Positions 1 to 7,666 of a stretch of 18,346 nt of DNA are shown here, piece by piece. Both the position numbers and the translations under genes were made by a program. The number at the start of each line of letters is the position of its first letter. Positions within the stretch are counted from its first letter, which is position 1. The DNA is taken from NCBI GenBank assembly GCA_025360565.1, contig JANYBY010000398.1, positions 1 through 18,346 of the forward strand, in the 5' to 3' direction. A model generated the notes under the pieces. It was not told the origin of the DNA. It was given only the letters and a program-made list of their open reading frames with translations, and searched no databases. The DNA is from Bacteroidota bacterium. Its GTDB lineage: Bacteria; Bacteroidota; Bacteroidia; B-17B0; Aurantibacillaceae.

Positions 1-971
1 CTCGCAAAAGCAACCGGTAATCCGGCATCTATCATTTTACGCGCCGGAGGTAAGGGCAGGTTCAAAAAGAAAACAGCACCGGGTAAAATTGTTGGCATAG
101 TTTTACTTTTTTTCAATAATTCAATATCATTATCGTTACAAAATTCTAAATGATCAACACTAATAGCACCGCATTCAACACCTGTTTCAATTCCGCCGCT
201 GTGGCTTAATTGTTCGGCATGTACTTTCCCGATCAAGCCATGCTTTTTTCCGGCTTCTAATATTTTTTTTGTTTCATCGGCAGTAAAATAATTTTTTTCG
301 CAGAACACATCTATAAAATCGGCCAATTTTTCTTTAGCAATTGCGGGAAGTATTTTGTCAATAATAAGATCAATGTATCCCGTTTTATTATCCTTAAACT
401 CGGCAGGTACGGCGTGTGCCCCAAGAAAAGTAGCTTTTACGGGGATCCAATTTAATTCGCGTAATCGTTTAATAACACGTAGCATTTTCAGTTCGCTTTC
501 CAGATCCAAACCATAACCGCTTTTTATTTCAACAGCCCCTGTACCTTGCGAAATAATTTCTGATAAACGAATTTTTGATTGTTCAAAGAGTTCATCTTCG
601 CTCGCAGCTCGAAGTTTTTTGGCTGAATTTAAAATGCCTCCGCCCTTTGCGGCTACTTCTTCATAACTTAATCCGTTAATTCTATCTACAAATTCTTGTT
701 CCCTGTTTCCGGCGTAAACAATGTGTGTGTGACTATCAACAAAAGAGGGCATCACAATTTTTTCGCTACAATCAATAACCGTTAGGTCTTTCCAATCGGT
801 AATTCCCGGAAAGTCCTCCATTTTTCCAAGATCGCTGATGAGCCCGTTATCACAAGCCAGCCAGGCATCTTGAATGCACGGTAAGTTGGTCATTTCTATT
901 CCCGAAACTTTATCTATTAAAGTTTCGCGAACTTGTACCAGCGTTTTTATATTTTTTAATAGGAGTTTCAT
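1..971 (-). CDS. hutI: Imidazolonepropionase, partial (C-terminus beyond window)
   Basis: Third enzyme of histidine degradation: hydrolyses 4-imidazolone-5-propanoate to N-formimino-L-glutamate in the cytoplasm, using one metal ion in an amidohydrolase barrel. The visible 323 residues start at an ATG preceded only by AT-rich sequence. Metal and active-site motifs are present: DSHTH (H81, H83) followed by IVYAGNREQEF, the KSGYGLD stretch at about 150-156, LGAH (H186), KVHAEQ (H251) and VDHLE (H274). The segment LPGAVFFLN...PPARKMIDAGLPVAFA at about 296-323 is typical of the family. The family is about 400-415 residues long, so roughly 85-90 residues are missing, including the last metal-binding aspartate, which should lie just past the edge. 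The frame is intact to position 1. The gene runs out of the window, so other hut genes cannot be seen. Product identity is very secure. Confidence 0.96.
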   Translation of the reverse strand, partial: MKLLLKNIKTLVQVRETLIDKVSGIEMTNLPCIQDAWLACDNGLISDLGKMEDFPGITDWKDLTVIDCSEKIVMPSFVDSHTHIVYAGNREQEFVDRINGLSYEEVAAKGGGILNSAKKLRAASEDELFEQSKIRLSEIISQGTGAVEIKSGYGLDLESELKMLRVIKRLRELNWIPVKATFLGAHAVPAEFKDNKTGYIDLIIDKILPAIAKEKLADFIDVFCEKNYFTADETKKILEAGKKHGLIGKVHAEQLSHSGGIETGVECGAISVDHLEFCNDNDIELLKKSKTMPTILPGAVFFLNLPLPPARKMIDAGLPVAFA

Positions 972-1061
972 AAATCAGTGTCTAACGTAAATATAAATTT
1001 TTGTTCAGTATAAAAAAAACTATTTAAGTTTTAAAATCATGTTAATATTTAGTAAATAACG

Positions 1062-1102
1062 ATTTATGCAATTTCAAAATTCAATTTTGAAATTGCATAA
1101 AT
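1062..1102. repeat. Perfect 20-bp-arm palindrome at the 3' end of the ATPase gene
   Basis: Bases 1062-1081 and 1083-1102 are exact reverse complements around a single central C at 1082. The core half-site reads TTATGCAATTTCAAAATT. The right edge overlaps the last base of the ATPase stop codon (minus-strand TAA, 1104-1102). The same half-site recurs upstream of that gene at 2275-2292. It could be an operator, a transcript hairpin or the end of a mobile cassette. It lacks the GC-rich stem and T-run of a standard terminator. The structure is directly visible; its role is unknown. Confidence 0.9.
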
Positions 1103-2256
1103 TAATCTGGAATGTTTTTGTACCCGCTTATTGTTACGTCACCACGTATTTGTCGGCGATGATTGCCAAGTATCATCCATTTTTTATTCAGTTTAAAGGT
1201 TGCCGGGGTCGAAAAACTATTTAAGCCTTTCAGGTAACTTTGACTAAACGTGCTGTTGTACTTAACTTCAGCGATGTTCAGCTTTTGCCCTTCCATCCAT
1301 AGCAAGTCTATTTCATTGCCATTACTATCTCTCCAAAAATAAAGATCTTTGTGGATTCCTTTATTTAATTGAGCTTTGTGCATATCAAGTATAACAAGGT
1401 TTTCAAACAAACCACCTTTTAAATAATGAGTTTTTAATTGATCGGCTTCGTGTATTCCTAATAAACTGCAGGCTAAACCGGTGTCGTAAAAATACAGCTT
1501 AGGCGATTTAATTAAACGTTTATTAAAGTTGGCGTAAAAGGGATTTAACCTGTAAATAATATAACTTGTTTCTAATATCGAAAGCCACGCTTTGGCGGTA
1601 GGCTGAGAGATACCAACATCACCGGCCAGTGATAATAAATTAATGGGCTGCCCTATACGGCCCGCGCATAATTTTAAAAATAGCCTGAATCTGTCTAGGT
1701 CGGTTACATTGGTTAAAGAACGAACGTCTCTTTCCACGTAAGTTTCAATATAAGAAGGATAAAAATCAGTTGGATGAATACGTTTATCAAAAAGACGCGG
1801 ATAGAACCCTGAAAATATTGCTTTTTCAATGGACGGGGATAATTTTTTAGCATGCTGAAGTTCACTAATAGAAAATGGAAGTAACTTAAAAATAGCCACC
1901 CTGCCTGCAAGGGATTGAGAAATTGTATTCATCAGCAAAAAATTTTGTGAACCGGAGATAATGTATTGACCCGTTTTTTTGGAATTATCAACTTTAGTTT
2001 GCAGGTATGAAAATAATTCAGGCACTCTCTGTATTTCATCAATAATTGAACCCGCGGGGTATTCGGTTAAAAAACCATTTGGATCGTTTTGAGCGAATTC
2101 CCTCGTTTCCATGTCCTCAAGAGATACGTAACGGTATTTTTTAAAGGTATTTTTTATAAACGTGGTTTTGCCCGATTGCCTCGGACCTGTAATGGCGATT
2201 ACCGGAAATTTTTTGCTTAAAGAAAGCACTTTGTGTACAATATCTCTATGTATCAT
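1102..2256 (-). CDS. AAA+ ATPase with DUF4143 (PD-(D/E)XK-like) C-terminal region
   Basis: A 384-residue protein of the large, poorly understood ATP-binding/DUF4143 family. The N-terminal ATPase region (about 1-165) has a Walker A, GPRQSGKTT (24-32, K30), a Walker B, IIDE (71-74), a sensor-like ISGSQ (100-104) and the family motif LAGRV. A central region (about 195-240) resembles a winged helix-turn-helix (GDVGISQPTAKAWLSIL). The C-terminal region keeps residues that could form a PD-(D/E)XK nuclease site: E285 in GGLFENLV, D317 in NEIDLLW and E330-V-K332. No signal peptide or membrane segment is seen, so it should be cytoplasmic. The biological role of the family is not established. The gene stands alone between hutI and aroC, and palindromes touch both its start and stop codons. 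A TAnnTTTG element lies inside the upstream palindrome, which would allow autoregulation (inference). Family assignment is secure; function is unknown. Confidence 0.9.
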   Translation of the reverse strand: MIHRDIVHKVLSLSKKFPVIAITGPRQSGKTTFIKNTFKKYRYVSLEDMETREFAQNDPNGFLTEYPAGSIIDEIQRVPELFSYLQTKVDNSKKTGQYIISGSQNFLLMNTISQSLAGRVAIFKLLPFSISELQHAKKLSPSIEKAIFSGFYPRLFDKRIHPTDFYPSYIETYVERDVRSLTNVTDLDRFRLFLKLCAGRIGQPINLLSLAGDVGISQPTAKAWLSILETSYIIYRLNPFYANFNKRLIKSPKLYFYDTGLACSLLGIHEADQLKTHYLKGGLFENLVILDMHKAQLNKGIHKDLYFWRDSNGNEIDLLWMEGQKLNIAEVKYNSTFSQSYLKGLNSFSTPATFKLNKKWMILGNHRRQIRGDVTISGYKNIPD

Positions 2257-2293
2257 TATGCAAATTTAAATTTAAATTTTGAAATTGCATAAT
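2255..2293. repeat. Imperfect palindrome at the start codon of the ATPase gene
   Basis: Bases 2255-2273 pair with 2275-2293 at 16 of 19 positions. The right arm, 2275-2292, is an exact 18-base copy of 1083-1100, in the repeat beyond the stop codon of the same gene. The left edge includes two bases of the ATPase ATG (2256-2254), and the arm also carries the gene's probable -7 element. The position suits an operator bound by the gene's own product or another regulator, but that is inference. Confidence 0.85.
2261..2268 (-). promoter_or_regulatory. Probable -7 promoter element of the ATPase gene
   Basis: On the minus strand this reads TAAATTTG, matching the Bacteroidota -7 consensus TAnnTTTG, and lies four bases before the ATG. 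No convincing -33 TTTG is seen at the usual spacing. It is embedded in the upstream palindrome. The short distance implies a leaderless or nearly leaderless transcript. Confidence 0.45.
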
Positions 2294-2343
2294 CTTAGGA
2301 TCATAAAATTAAAAAATTTTCGACGTTTTTCACCCAAAATCAC

Positions 2344-2351
2344 TATATTTG
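2344..2351 (+). promoter_or_regulatory. Probable -7 promoter element of aroC
   Basis: Reads TATATTTG, a full match to TAnnTTTG, four bases before the aroC ATG. Only a weak T-rich stretch near 2317-2322 could serve as a -33 element. The same four-base spacing is seen for the divergent ATPase gene. Transcription would start at or next to the ATG, implying little or no 5' leader. Confidence 0.5.
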
Positions 2352-2355
2352 CCTT

Positions 2356-3435
2356 ATGTCATCCAATTCATTCGGTACTATTTTTAAACTCAGCTCTTTT
2401 GGCGAAAGCCACGGTGCCGCTATTGGTGGAATGATTGACGGATGCCCCGCTGGTTTAAAAATTAATTTGGATTTTATTCAAAGCGAATTAAACAGGAGAA
2501 AACCCGGCCAATCGGAAATTACTACGCAACGGGACGAGGATGATAAAGTAGAAATTTTATCCGGAATTTTCGAAGGTGTAACTACGGGTACACCTATCGG
2601 TTTTATCATCCGCAACAAAGATCAAAAATCAAAAGATTACGCCCATTTAAAAGATAATTACAGGCCGAGTCACGCCGATTTTACTTACGAACAAAAATAC
2701 GGTATAAGAGATCATCGTGGCGGGGGCAGAAGCAGTGCGCGGGAAACTGCGTGCAGAGTGGTAGCAGGAGCCATTGCAAAATTATTATTAAAAGAAAAAA
2801 ACATTCAGATAAACGCCTTTGTGAAACAGGTAGGAGAAATTAAAGTGGAGAAAAATTTTACAGAACTGGACCTTTCAAAAACGGAAAATAATTTGATCCG
2901 TTGTCCGGATGATGCTGTGGCCGCAAAAATGATCGCGTTTATTAACGAAATAAAAAAACAAGGTGATACTATTGGCGGGGTTATTCAATGCGTGATACAA
3001 AATGTGCCTGTGGGTCTTGGCGAACCCGTATTTAATAAATTAAATGCTGCCCTGGGTTTTGCAATGCTTGGAATTAACGCGGTAAAAGGTTTTGAGATCG
3101 GCAGCGGATTTGACAGCATTCATTTTAAAGGTTCTGAATTAAATGATACGTTTTCGGTAAAAGATAAAAAAATAATTACCGGAACAAATAATAGCGGTGG
3201 TATTCAGGGCGGAATAAGTAACGGAATGCCTGTTTATTTTAATGTGGCTTTTAAACCAGTTGCCACAATAATGAAAGAACAAAGTACGGTGAATAATAAA
3301 GGAGAAAACGTATCGTTAGAAGCTTTAGGCCGGCACGACCCCTGCGTATTGCCACGGGCAGTGCCCATTGTAGAAAGTATGGCTGCCCTGGTGTTAGCCG
3401 ATTTTTTACTGATGAATAAAATGAATAAAATTTAA
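2356..3435 (+). CDS. aroC: Chorismate synthase
   Basis: Final step of the shikimate pathway: converts 5-enolpyruvylshikimate-3-phosphate to chorismate with loss of phosphate, using reduced FMN, in the cytoplasm. The 359-residue length is normal. All family signatures are present: FGESHG (15-20, with H19 expected to be catalytic), the GGGRSSARETACRVVAGA block at about 122-139, and RHDPCVLPRAVPIVES beginning at R326. The start fits the conserved N-terminus NSFGTIFKLSSFGESHG. It is the first gene of a plus-strand run. The next gene begins 14 bases after the stop with no visible terminator, so co-transcription with the ATP-grasp/phosphatase gene is likely. Nothing in the protein looks abnormal. 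Confidence 0.98.
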   Translation: MSSNSFGTIFKLSSFGESHGAAIGGMIDGCPAGLKINLDFIQSELNRRKPGQSEITTQRDEDDKVEILSGIFEGVTTGTPIGFIIRNKDQKSKDYAHLKDNYRPSHADFTYEQKYGIRDHRGGGRSSARETACRVVAGAIAKLLLKEKNIQINAFVKQVGEIKVEKNFTELDLSKTENNLIRCPDDAVAAKMIAFINEIKKQGDTIGGVIQCVIQNVPVGLGEPVFNKLNAALGFAMLGINAVKGFEIGSGFDSIHFKGSELNDTFSVKDKKIITGTNNSGGIQGGISNGMPVYFNVAFKPVATIMKEQSTVNNKGENVSLEALGRHDPCVLPRAVPIVESMAALVLADFLLMNKMNKI

Positions 3436-3449
3436 TTGCTAATTTGTAA

Positions 3450-5087
3450 ATGAACAAAACAATTAAATTATTAATTATTGGGGCCTCAAATAAATCAACC
3501 CGCTCAATTGCCAGATCACTAAAGAAAAAAAATTGCGAAACCTTCGTTTTAAACGACGAAGATCTGGCCGTGAGTAAAAGTAAATACATTAGTAAGTTTA
3601 TTTTAAAACCGGAGATAAAAAACGATATCAATAAGTTTAAGATTGAAATTATAAATGCCGTCAGTGAATTTAAAATTGATGTTGTAATACCAAGCACAGA
3701 TATTGCGGTTGATGTTGTTTTAAAATTCAAAGAAGAGATCGAAAAACATGTGGCGGTTATCGGACTTAATCCAAAAGAGATTTATAAATACGCTCACAAT
3801 AAATACGAACTCTTAAAATTAGCACAAGAAACAGGATTAAAAATTCCGGGATATATTTACGTTGATAATTTAAGTTTTGATAAGGCTGTTTTAAAAAAAC
3901 TGAATTATCCTGTAGTTGTAAAACCGGTTTCTTCTGCACAGATAATAGGCGACAAACATTATGGATACAAGGTGGCCTTTCCGAAAACTGAAAAGGAATT
4001 GATAGATATTTTGAGAGAATTAGTTCCGAATACTGCCGTGATGGTGCAGGATTACATTGAAGGTTATGGCATTGGGTACAATGTGTATTGCATCAACGGC
4101 GAAATAAAAAGTGAATTCATTCATAAGCGTTTAAAAGAGAATGCGGGCGTTTCCAGTTATAGAAAGATAATTCCGATTGATTCTTATTCGCTAAAAGAAA
4201 AAGTACACTTGTTATTAAAAAAAATAAGATGGAACGGGGTAGCAATGGTTGAATTCAGGATCGACAAAAATAATGCCCCCTACATCATGGAAATGAACGG
4301 ACGTTTTTTTGGTTCAACCGAATTGGGTGTTAAAGCAGGATACGATCTACCGGCATTTTTATATAGCGATCAATTCCTGAAAAAACCGGAAATTAATACT
4401 AACACGGGAAAATATTATTCGCTGCGTTTGCTGCATGATGAAGTATTATTGGAAACGGCAAAATTGATGAAGACCAAAAATATTTTGAATTTTTTAAAAT
4501 GGAACTTCTCACTTTTCAATTTGCTTTCACCAAATAATTATTTGGAAGCCAGTTTTTTTGATGACCCTAAATTTGTAATTAATTTATACAAATATGATCT
4601 GAGAAGAAACGCAATAAAACGTAAAAATGGAAGATCGATAAAGGAAATTGCTATAAAAAAAATAACCGCAAACGAATTTAAAACGATGAAAAACATTGTG
4701 TTTGTATGCTTAGGTAATATTTGCCGCAGCCCATTTGCCGAGTTATATGCTAAAAAGATCTTTCCCGATAAACGTATTACTTCGGTAGGAACGGTCAGTC
4801 TTCAAAATAGGTTTAGTCCTTTAGACGCGGTGGATGTCGCAAAAAAATGGGATGTGGATTTGTCCATGCATCAGTCAAAGCACCTTAAAAGCGTTGATAT
4901 TACAGCTACACAAGCGTTTATTGTGATGGATAAATTGAATTACTACGAATTATTAAAATTGGATATACCTGTAGAAAAGATCTATTTTTTATCAGAAAAT
5001 GAAATAAAAGACCCATATAAAAAACCTATTTTTGAATACGAACAAATTTACACTCAAATTAAAAAAAATATTGATGCTTTAATGTAA
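3450..5087 (+). CDS. ATP-grasp ligase fused to low-molecular-weight protein tyrosine phosphatase
   Basis: A 545-residue two-domain protein. Residues 1-310 resemble CarB-like ATP-grasp carboxylate ligases: a Rossmann-like pre-ATP-grasp start (KLLIIGASNKS), an ATP-binding lysine in YPVVVKPVSS (K158), and the metal-binding end AMVEFR (E268) and MEMNGRFFGS (E281, N283). Such enzymes activate a carboxylate as acyl phosphate and join it to an amine or other nucleophile; the substrate here is unknown. A linker of about 100 residues follows. Residues 413-545 form a complete low-molecular-weight phosphatase: P-loop VCLGNICRSP with C420 and R426, a degenerate SVGT motif (446-449, usually SAGT), and the general-acid loop DPY with D521. 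The reading frame is continuous, so this is a true fusion unless M413 serves as an internal start. Wzb-like phosphatases of this fold regulate capsule tyrosine kinases, but no such kinase is in the window. The next gene follows after 8 bases, so it is probably in one operon with the two FkbM genes. No signal peptide; cytoplasmic. Confidence 0.9.
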   Translation: MNKTIKLLIIGASNKSTRSIARSLKKKNCETFVLNDEDLAVSKSKYISKFILKPEIKNDINKFKIEIINAVSEFKIDVVIPSTDIAVDVVLKFKEEIEKHVAVIGLNPKEIYKYAHNKYELLKLAQETGLKIPGYIYVDNLSFDKAVLKKLNYPVVVKPVSSAQIIGDKHYGYKVAFPKTEKELIDILRELVPNTAVMVQDYIEGYGIGYNVYCINGEIKSEFIHKRLKENAGVSSYRKIIPIDSYSLKEKVHLLLKKIRWNGVAMVEFRIDKNNAPYIMEMNGRFFGSTELGVKAGYDLPAFLYSDQFLKKPEINTNTGKYYSLRLLHDEVLLETAKLMKTKNILNFLKWNFSLFNLLSPNNYLEASFFDDPKFVINLYKYDLRRNAIKRKNGRSIKEIAIKKITANEFKTMKNIVFVCLGNICRSPFAELYAKKIFPDKRITSVGTVSLQNRFSPLDAVDVAKKWDVDLSMHQSKHLKSVDITATQAFIVMDKLNYYELLKLDIPVEKIYFLSENEIKDPYKKPIFEYEQIYTQIKKNIDALM

Positions 5088-5095
5088 TATCCTGA

Positions 5096-5971
5096 ATGAA
5101 AAAGCTGTTAAAGAATATTTACGAATTTTTACCGTTTAAACAATCAGTTTATAGTGTACTGCGAAAAATATTTAAACTTCCAAAAAAACTGCATGCGTAT
5201 TTTTATTTTACCGGTGATTTTAAGTCCAAATTAGAAGATAAAACATTTTGGATGCGTAATTACGGATATCAATACCATGTGGAGAACGAATTGTTTTGGG
5301 GTGGCGTTGAAAACGGATGGGAAAAAGAATCACTTGTACTATGGGTAAAATTATCAAAGATCCATAATCATGTTTTAGATATTGGCGCTAATACCGGTAT
5401 TTTTTCGATCATCACAAAAACTATCAATCCGAAAGCGGAAGTGATCGCGTTTGAACCAATGCCGAAAATTTATGAGAAGCTGATGTACAATTTGAATTTA
5501 AATAAATTAAAAATTGAAACAACTTTATTGGCGCTATCGGATTATAACGGTGAGGCCACTATTTACCCTACTAATCTGGAGCATGTTTACAGTGTTACCG
5601 TTAATAAAAAGCGCGATGATATAACGGTTCCTGTTCATGAGGTAAAAATAAATACCATACGATTGGATTCTTATATCGAAAAAAATAACATCAAACAAAT
5701 AGATCTGATAAAGATAGATGTTGAAACCCATGAGCCACAAGTATTAGCGGGGATGGGAGTTTATTTGAAAAAGTTTAAACCTACTTTTTTGATAGAAATT
5801 CAATCTGATGAGATCGCAAAAAAAATTGAAGCTTTAATCGAAGGCTGCGATTATCAATTTTACAATATCGACGAGAACCATGGTATTACTGAAGTTGAGC
5901 GTTTAACCAAAAGTACTTATTTTAATTTTTTAATTTGCAGCAAAGAGATTGCCGCTAAAGTAGGCTTATAA
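5096..5971 (+). CDS. FkbM family methyltransferase (first of tandem pair)
   Basis: A 291-residue SAM-dependent class I methyltransferase of the FkbM family, whose members usually O-methylate sugars or polyketides. SAM motif I is VLDIGANTG (93-101), followed by the acidic residue E120 in VIAFEPMP. The family motif IDLIKIDVETHE ends near 213, and PTFLIEIQ follows at about 229-236. The first 80 residues are basic and not recognised; there is no signal peptide. It begins 8 bases after the ATP-grasp/phosphatase stop. Its own stop shares one base with the next ATG (TAATG), indicating translational coupling. The substrate is unknown; a surface glycan is the best guess from context. Confidence 0.92.
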   Translation: MKKLLKNIYEFLPFKQSVYSVLRKIFKLPKKLHAYFYFTGDFKSKLEDKTFWMRNYGYQYHVENELFWGGVENGWEKESLVLWVKLSKIHNHVLDIGANTGIFSIITKTINPKAEVIAFEPMPKIYEKLMYNLNLNKLKIETTLLALSDYNGEATIYPTNLEHVYSVTVNKKRDDITVPVHEVKINTIRLDSYIEKNNIKQIDLIKIDVETHEPQVLAGMGVYLKKFKPTFLIEIQSDEIAKKIEALIEGCDYQFYNIDENHGITEVERLTKSTYFNFLICSKEIAAKVGL

Positions 5972-6864
5972 TGAGGTTAATTTATAATCCGGCAATAAAT
6001 TATTTTTTAAGAACGGTTTTATCACCATTTAAGAAATTAATTCCCAAAAAATACCATTTCCCGGTTAATGGCAAGGTAAACGTAAAACTGCCCGAAGGAA
6101 AAGGTTTTATTTTCGCGGGTAACCAAACGAGTCCGCATACCACTGTAATGTACTGGCAAGGTGTAAAAGGTTTCGAATACGGTACACTTCCGGTTTTTAT
6201 TCATTTAATAAAACAAAGCAATTGTTTTTTTGATATCGGCGCTAACATTGGCTATTACTCATTGGTGGCCGCAGCGTTCAATAAAAAAGCCATTATTCAT
6301 GCGTTTGAGCCTTTGCCCTCTGCCAATAAATTTTTACGCAAAAATGTAGAACTCAATAATTTTAAAAACATAATCGTGAGTAACGCGGCATTATCTAATT
6401 CTAACGGTACAGCTAAATTCTTCAGCCATAAAAACCCAAAATATTTGTATGTGGAGGATCATTTAATGGGCGACAGCTCGCTGGTGGCTCAGCATGAATA
6501 TGGTAGTACTCGCTTTGAGTTTGATGTGAACACAAAAACACTTGATGATTACGCAATTGAAAATCTTGGGCCAGGAGTTAAGATCGATCTTTTAAAAATT
6601 GACACCGAGGGCTCGGAGAATTTGGTTTTTGACCAGGCTAAAAATGTTTTGAAAGAGCATCGCCCAATAATTATGTGCGAAATAATTCGCGGAGGCATTG
6701 AAAAAGAAGTGGACGCGCAGCTTTCGGCGTATAATTACGAGTTTTATTTGATCACTGAAAAAGGATTGAAACCTCAAAAAAATATTAATGCAATAGATGT
6801 TAAAGAGGATTATTTTTGCGTTCCTGCTGAAAAGAGAAAACTGATTGAACAGTTTATTATTTAA
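5971..6864 (+). CDS. FkbM family methyltransferase (second of tandem pair)
   Basis: A 297-residue FkbM-type SAM-dependent methyltransferase. Motif I is FFDIGANIG (86-94), E113 lies in HAFEPLP, and the family motif is IDLLKIDTEGSE (205-216). It differs widely from its neighbour outside these motifs, so the pair is not a recent duplication and the two probably act on different positions or substrates (inference). The N-terminal 70 residues differ from those of the first FkbM protein. Its start overlaps the previous stop by one base. It ends only two bases before the stop of the convergent TylF-like gene, with no room for a separate terminator. Confidence 0.92.
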   Translation: MRLIYNPAINYFLRTVLSPFKKLIPKKYHFPVNGKVNVKLPEGKGFIFAGNQTSPHTTVMYWQGVKGFEYGTLPVFIHLIKQSNCFFDIGANIGYYSLVAAAFNKKAIIHAFEPLPSANKFLRKNVELNNFKNIIVSNAALSNSNGTAKFFSHKNPKYLYVEDHLMGDSSLVAQHEYGSTRFEFDVNTKTLDDYAIENLGPGVKIDLLKIDTEGSENLVFDQAKNVLKEHRPIIMCEIIRGGIEKEVDAQLSAYNYEFYLITEKGLKPQKNINAIDVKEDYFCVPAEKRKLIEQFII

Positions 6865-6866
6865 AA

Positions 6867-7607
6867 TTATTTTTTGACACGTGTTATTTTTATCGCGGAT
6901 CTAATGTATTCCGACGTAAAATCTTTTCGGTGAATTTCGCAAAAGGCAATGTATTCGTAATCCCAGTTCGGATCAATTATTTCTAACAAAGCTTTATACT
7001 CGTGTTCTTTCCATCCGGGATAACCAAGCAACTCATCAAAAATAATAATAGTTCCTTCCTGAAAATGTTTTTGGGTGCACTCAAAAATAGTTTTTGTTGG
7101 CCCATAAGTATCCACATCCACATGAATGAAAGCTACTTTAGTGTTATTTTGTTTGGCAATGAAAGGAGGAAGTGTATCGTCTATCCATCCTTTTACCAAA
7201 ACAACATTAGCGTTCACTTGTGGCAAGGTACCGGTTTTGTCAAAATGCCCTTTGGCCATGTTTGTTCCGCCCCAGGCTTCCGATAAGCCTTCAAAAGAAT
7301 CGAAACCGTGAATTTGCCTTGTGTCGTTATTTTTTTTAAGAATATTGGAAAAATAATTTATCGAGTGTCCGCTAAAAACTCCAAACTCCATTGCCAATCC
7401 GCCTTTCGGAATTTGGTTTAAACTATAATCCCAAAATTTTTCTAATTCAGTAAAAAGCATCGCGCTCTTCATGTGCCCGTAAATAAATTCGGCACTGTCG
7501 CGGTAAGCAAGTTTTTCGAGTTCGTAAAAAGTTTTGTTTGCTGAGGATGATTTGCGCGAAACCTGAACTATAAAATTATTGAATCTATTTCTTAAGCCTT
7601 TGAACAT
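6867..7607 (-). CDS. TylF/MycF-like SAM-dependent methyltransferase
   Basis: A 246-residue enzyme resembling the TylF (macrocin O-methyltransferase) family of metal-dependent sugar O-methyltransferases. Visible motifs are MEFGVFSGHS (73-82, SAM motif I), HGFDSFEGL (100-108), FIHVDVDTYGPTK (160-172, with acidic residues D164 and D166) and IIFDELLGYPGW (188-199). D191 and E192 sit where the family usually has an aspartate pair that binds the metal. The family is known from antibiotic sugars and from surface polysaccharide clusters; the latter fits here. It is the last gene of a three-gene minus-strand run, 59 bases downstream of the flippase gene. A TAnnTTTG-like sequence with TTTA instead of TTTG precedes it, so a private promoter is possible. 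Confidence 0.88.
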   Translation of the reverse strand: MFKGLRNRFNNFIVQVSRKSSSANKTFYELEKLAYRDSAEFIYGHMKSAMLFTELEKFWDYSLNQIPKGGLAMEFGVFSGHSINYFSNILKKNNDTRQIHGFDSFEGLSEAWGGTNMAKGHFDKTGTLPQVNANVVLVKGWIDDTLPPFIAKQNNTKVAFIHVDVDTYGPTKTIFECTQKHFQEGTIIIFDELLGYPGWKEHEYKALLEIIDPNWDYEYIAFCEIHRKDFTSEYIRSAIKITRVKK

Positions 7608-7666
7608 GGTTGGTCAATATTTTTTAAAGATAAGAATATTTTACAAATTGTGCTTTGATCAATGGG

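Noticed and set aside
1062..1102. Intrinsic terminator for the ATPase gene
   Set aside because: The stem is almost all A/T with a one-base centre and no following T-run. The same half-site also occurs at the promoter end, so a plain terminator explains it poorly.
1062..2293. Insertion sequence around the ATPase gene
   Set aside because: No transposase motif is present. The flanking palindromes are not terminal inverted repeats of a known IS type, and no clear target duplication was found. It is reported instead as a palindrome-bounded gene.
3251..3730. Minus-strand open frame of 159 codons
   Set aside because: It covers the 3' end of aroC and the 5' end of the ATP-grasp gene on the other strand, and its hydrophobic, low-complexity translation shows no family motif.
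4686..5087. Separate phosphatase gene starting at the internal ATG (codon 413)
   Set aside because: The upstream frame has no stop and there is no clear ribosome site before 4686, so a fusion is simpler. Internal initiation remains possible and is noted with the fusion.
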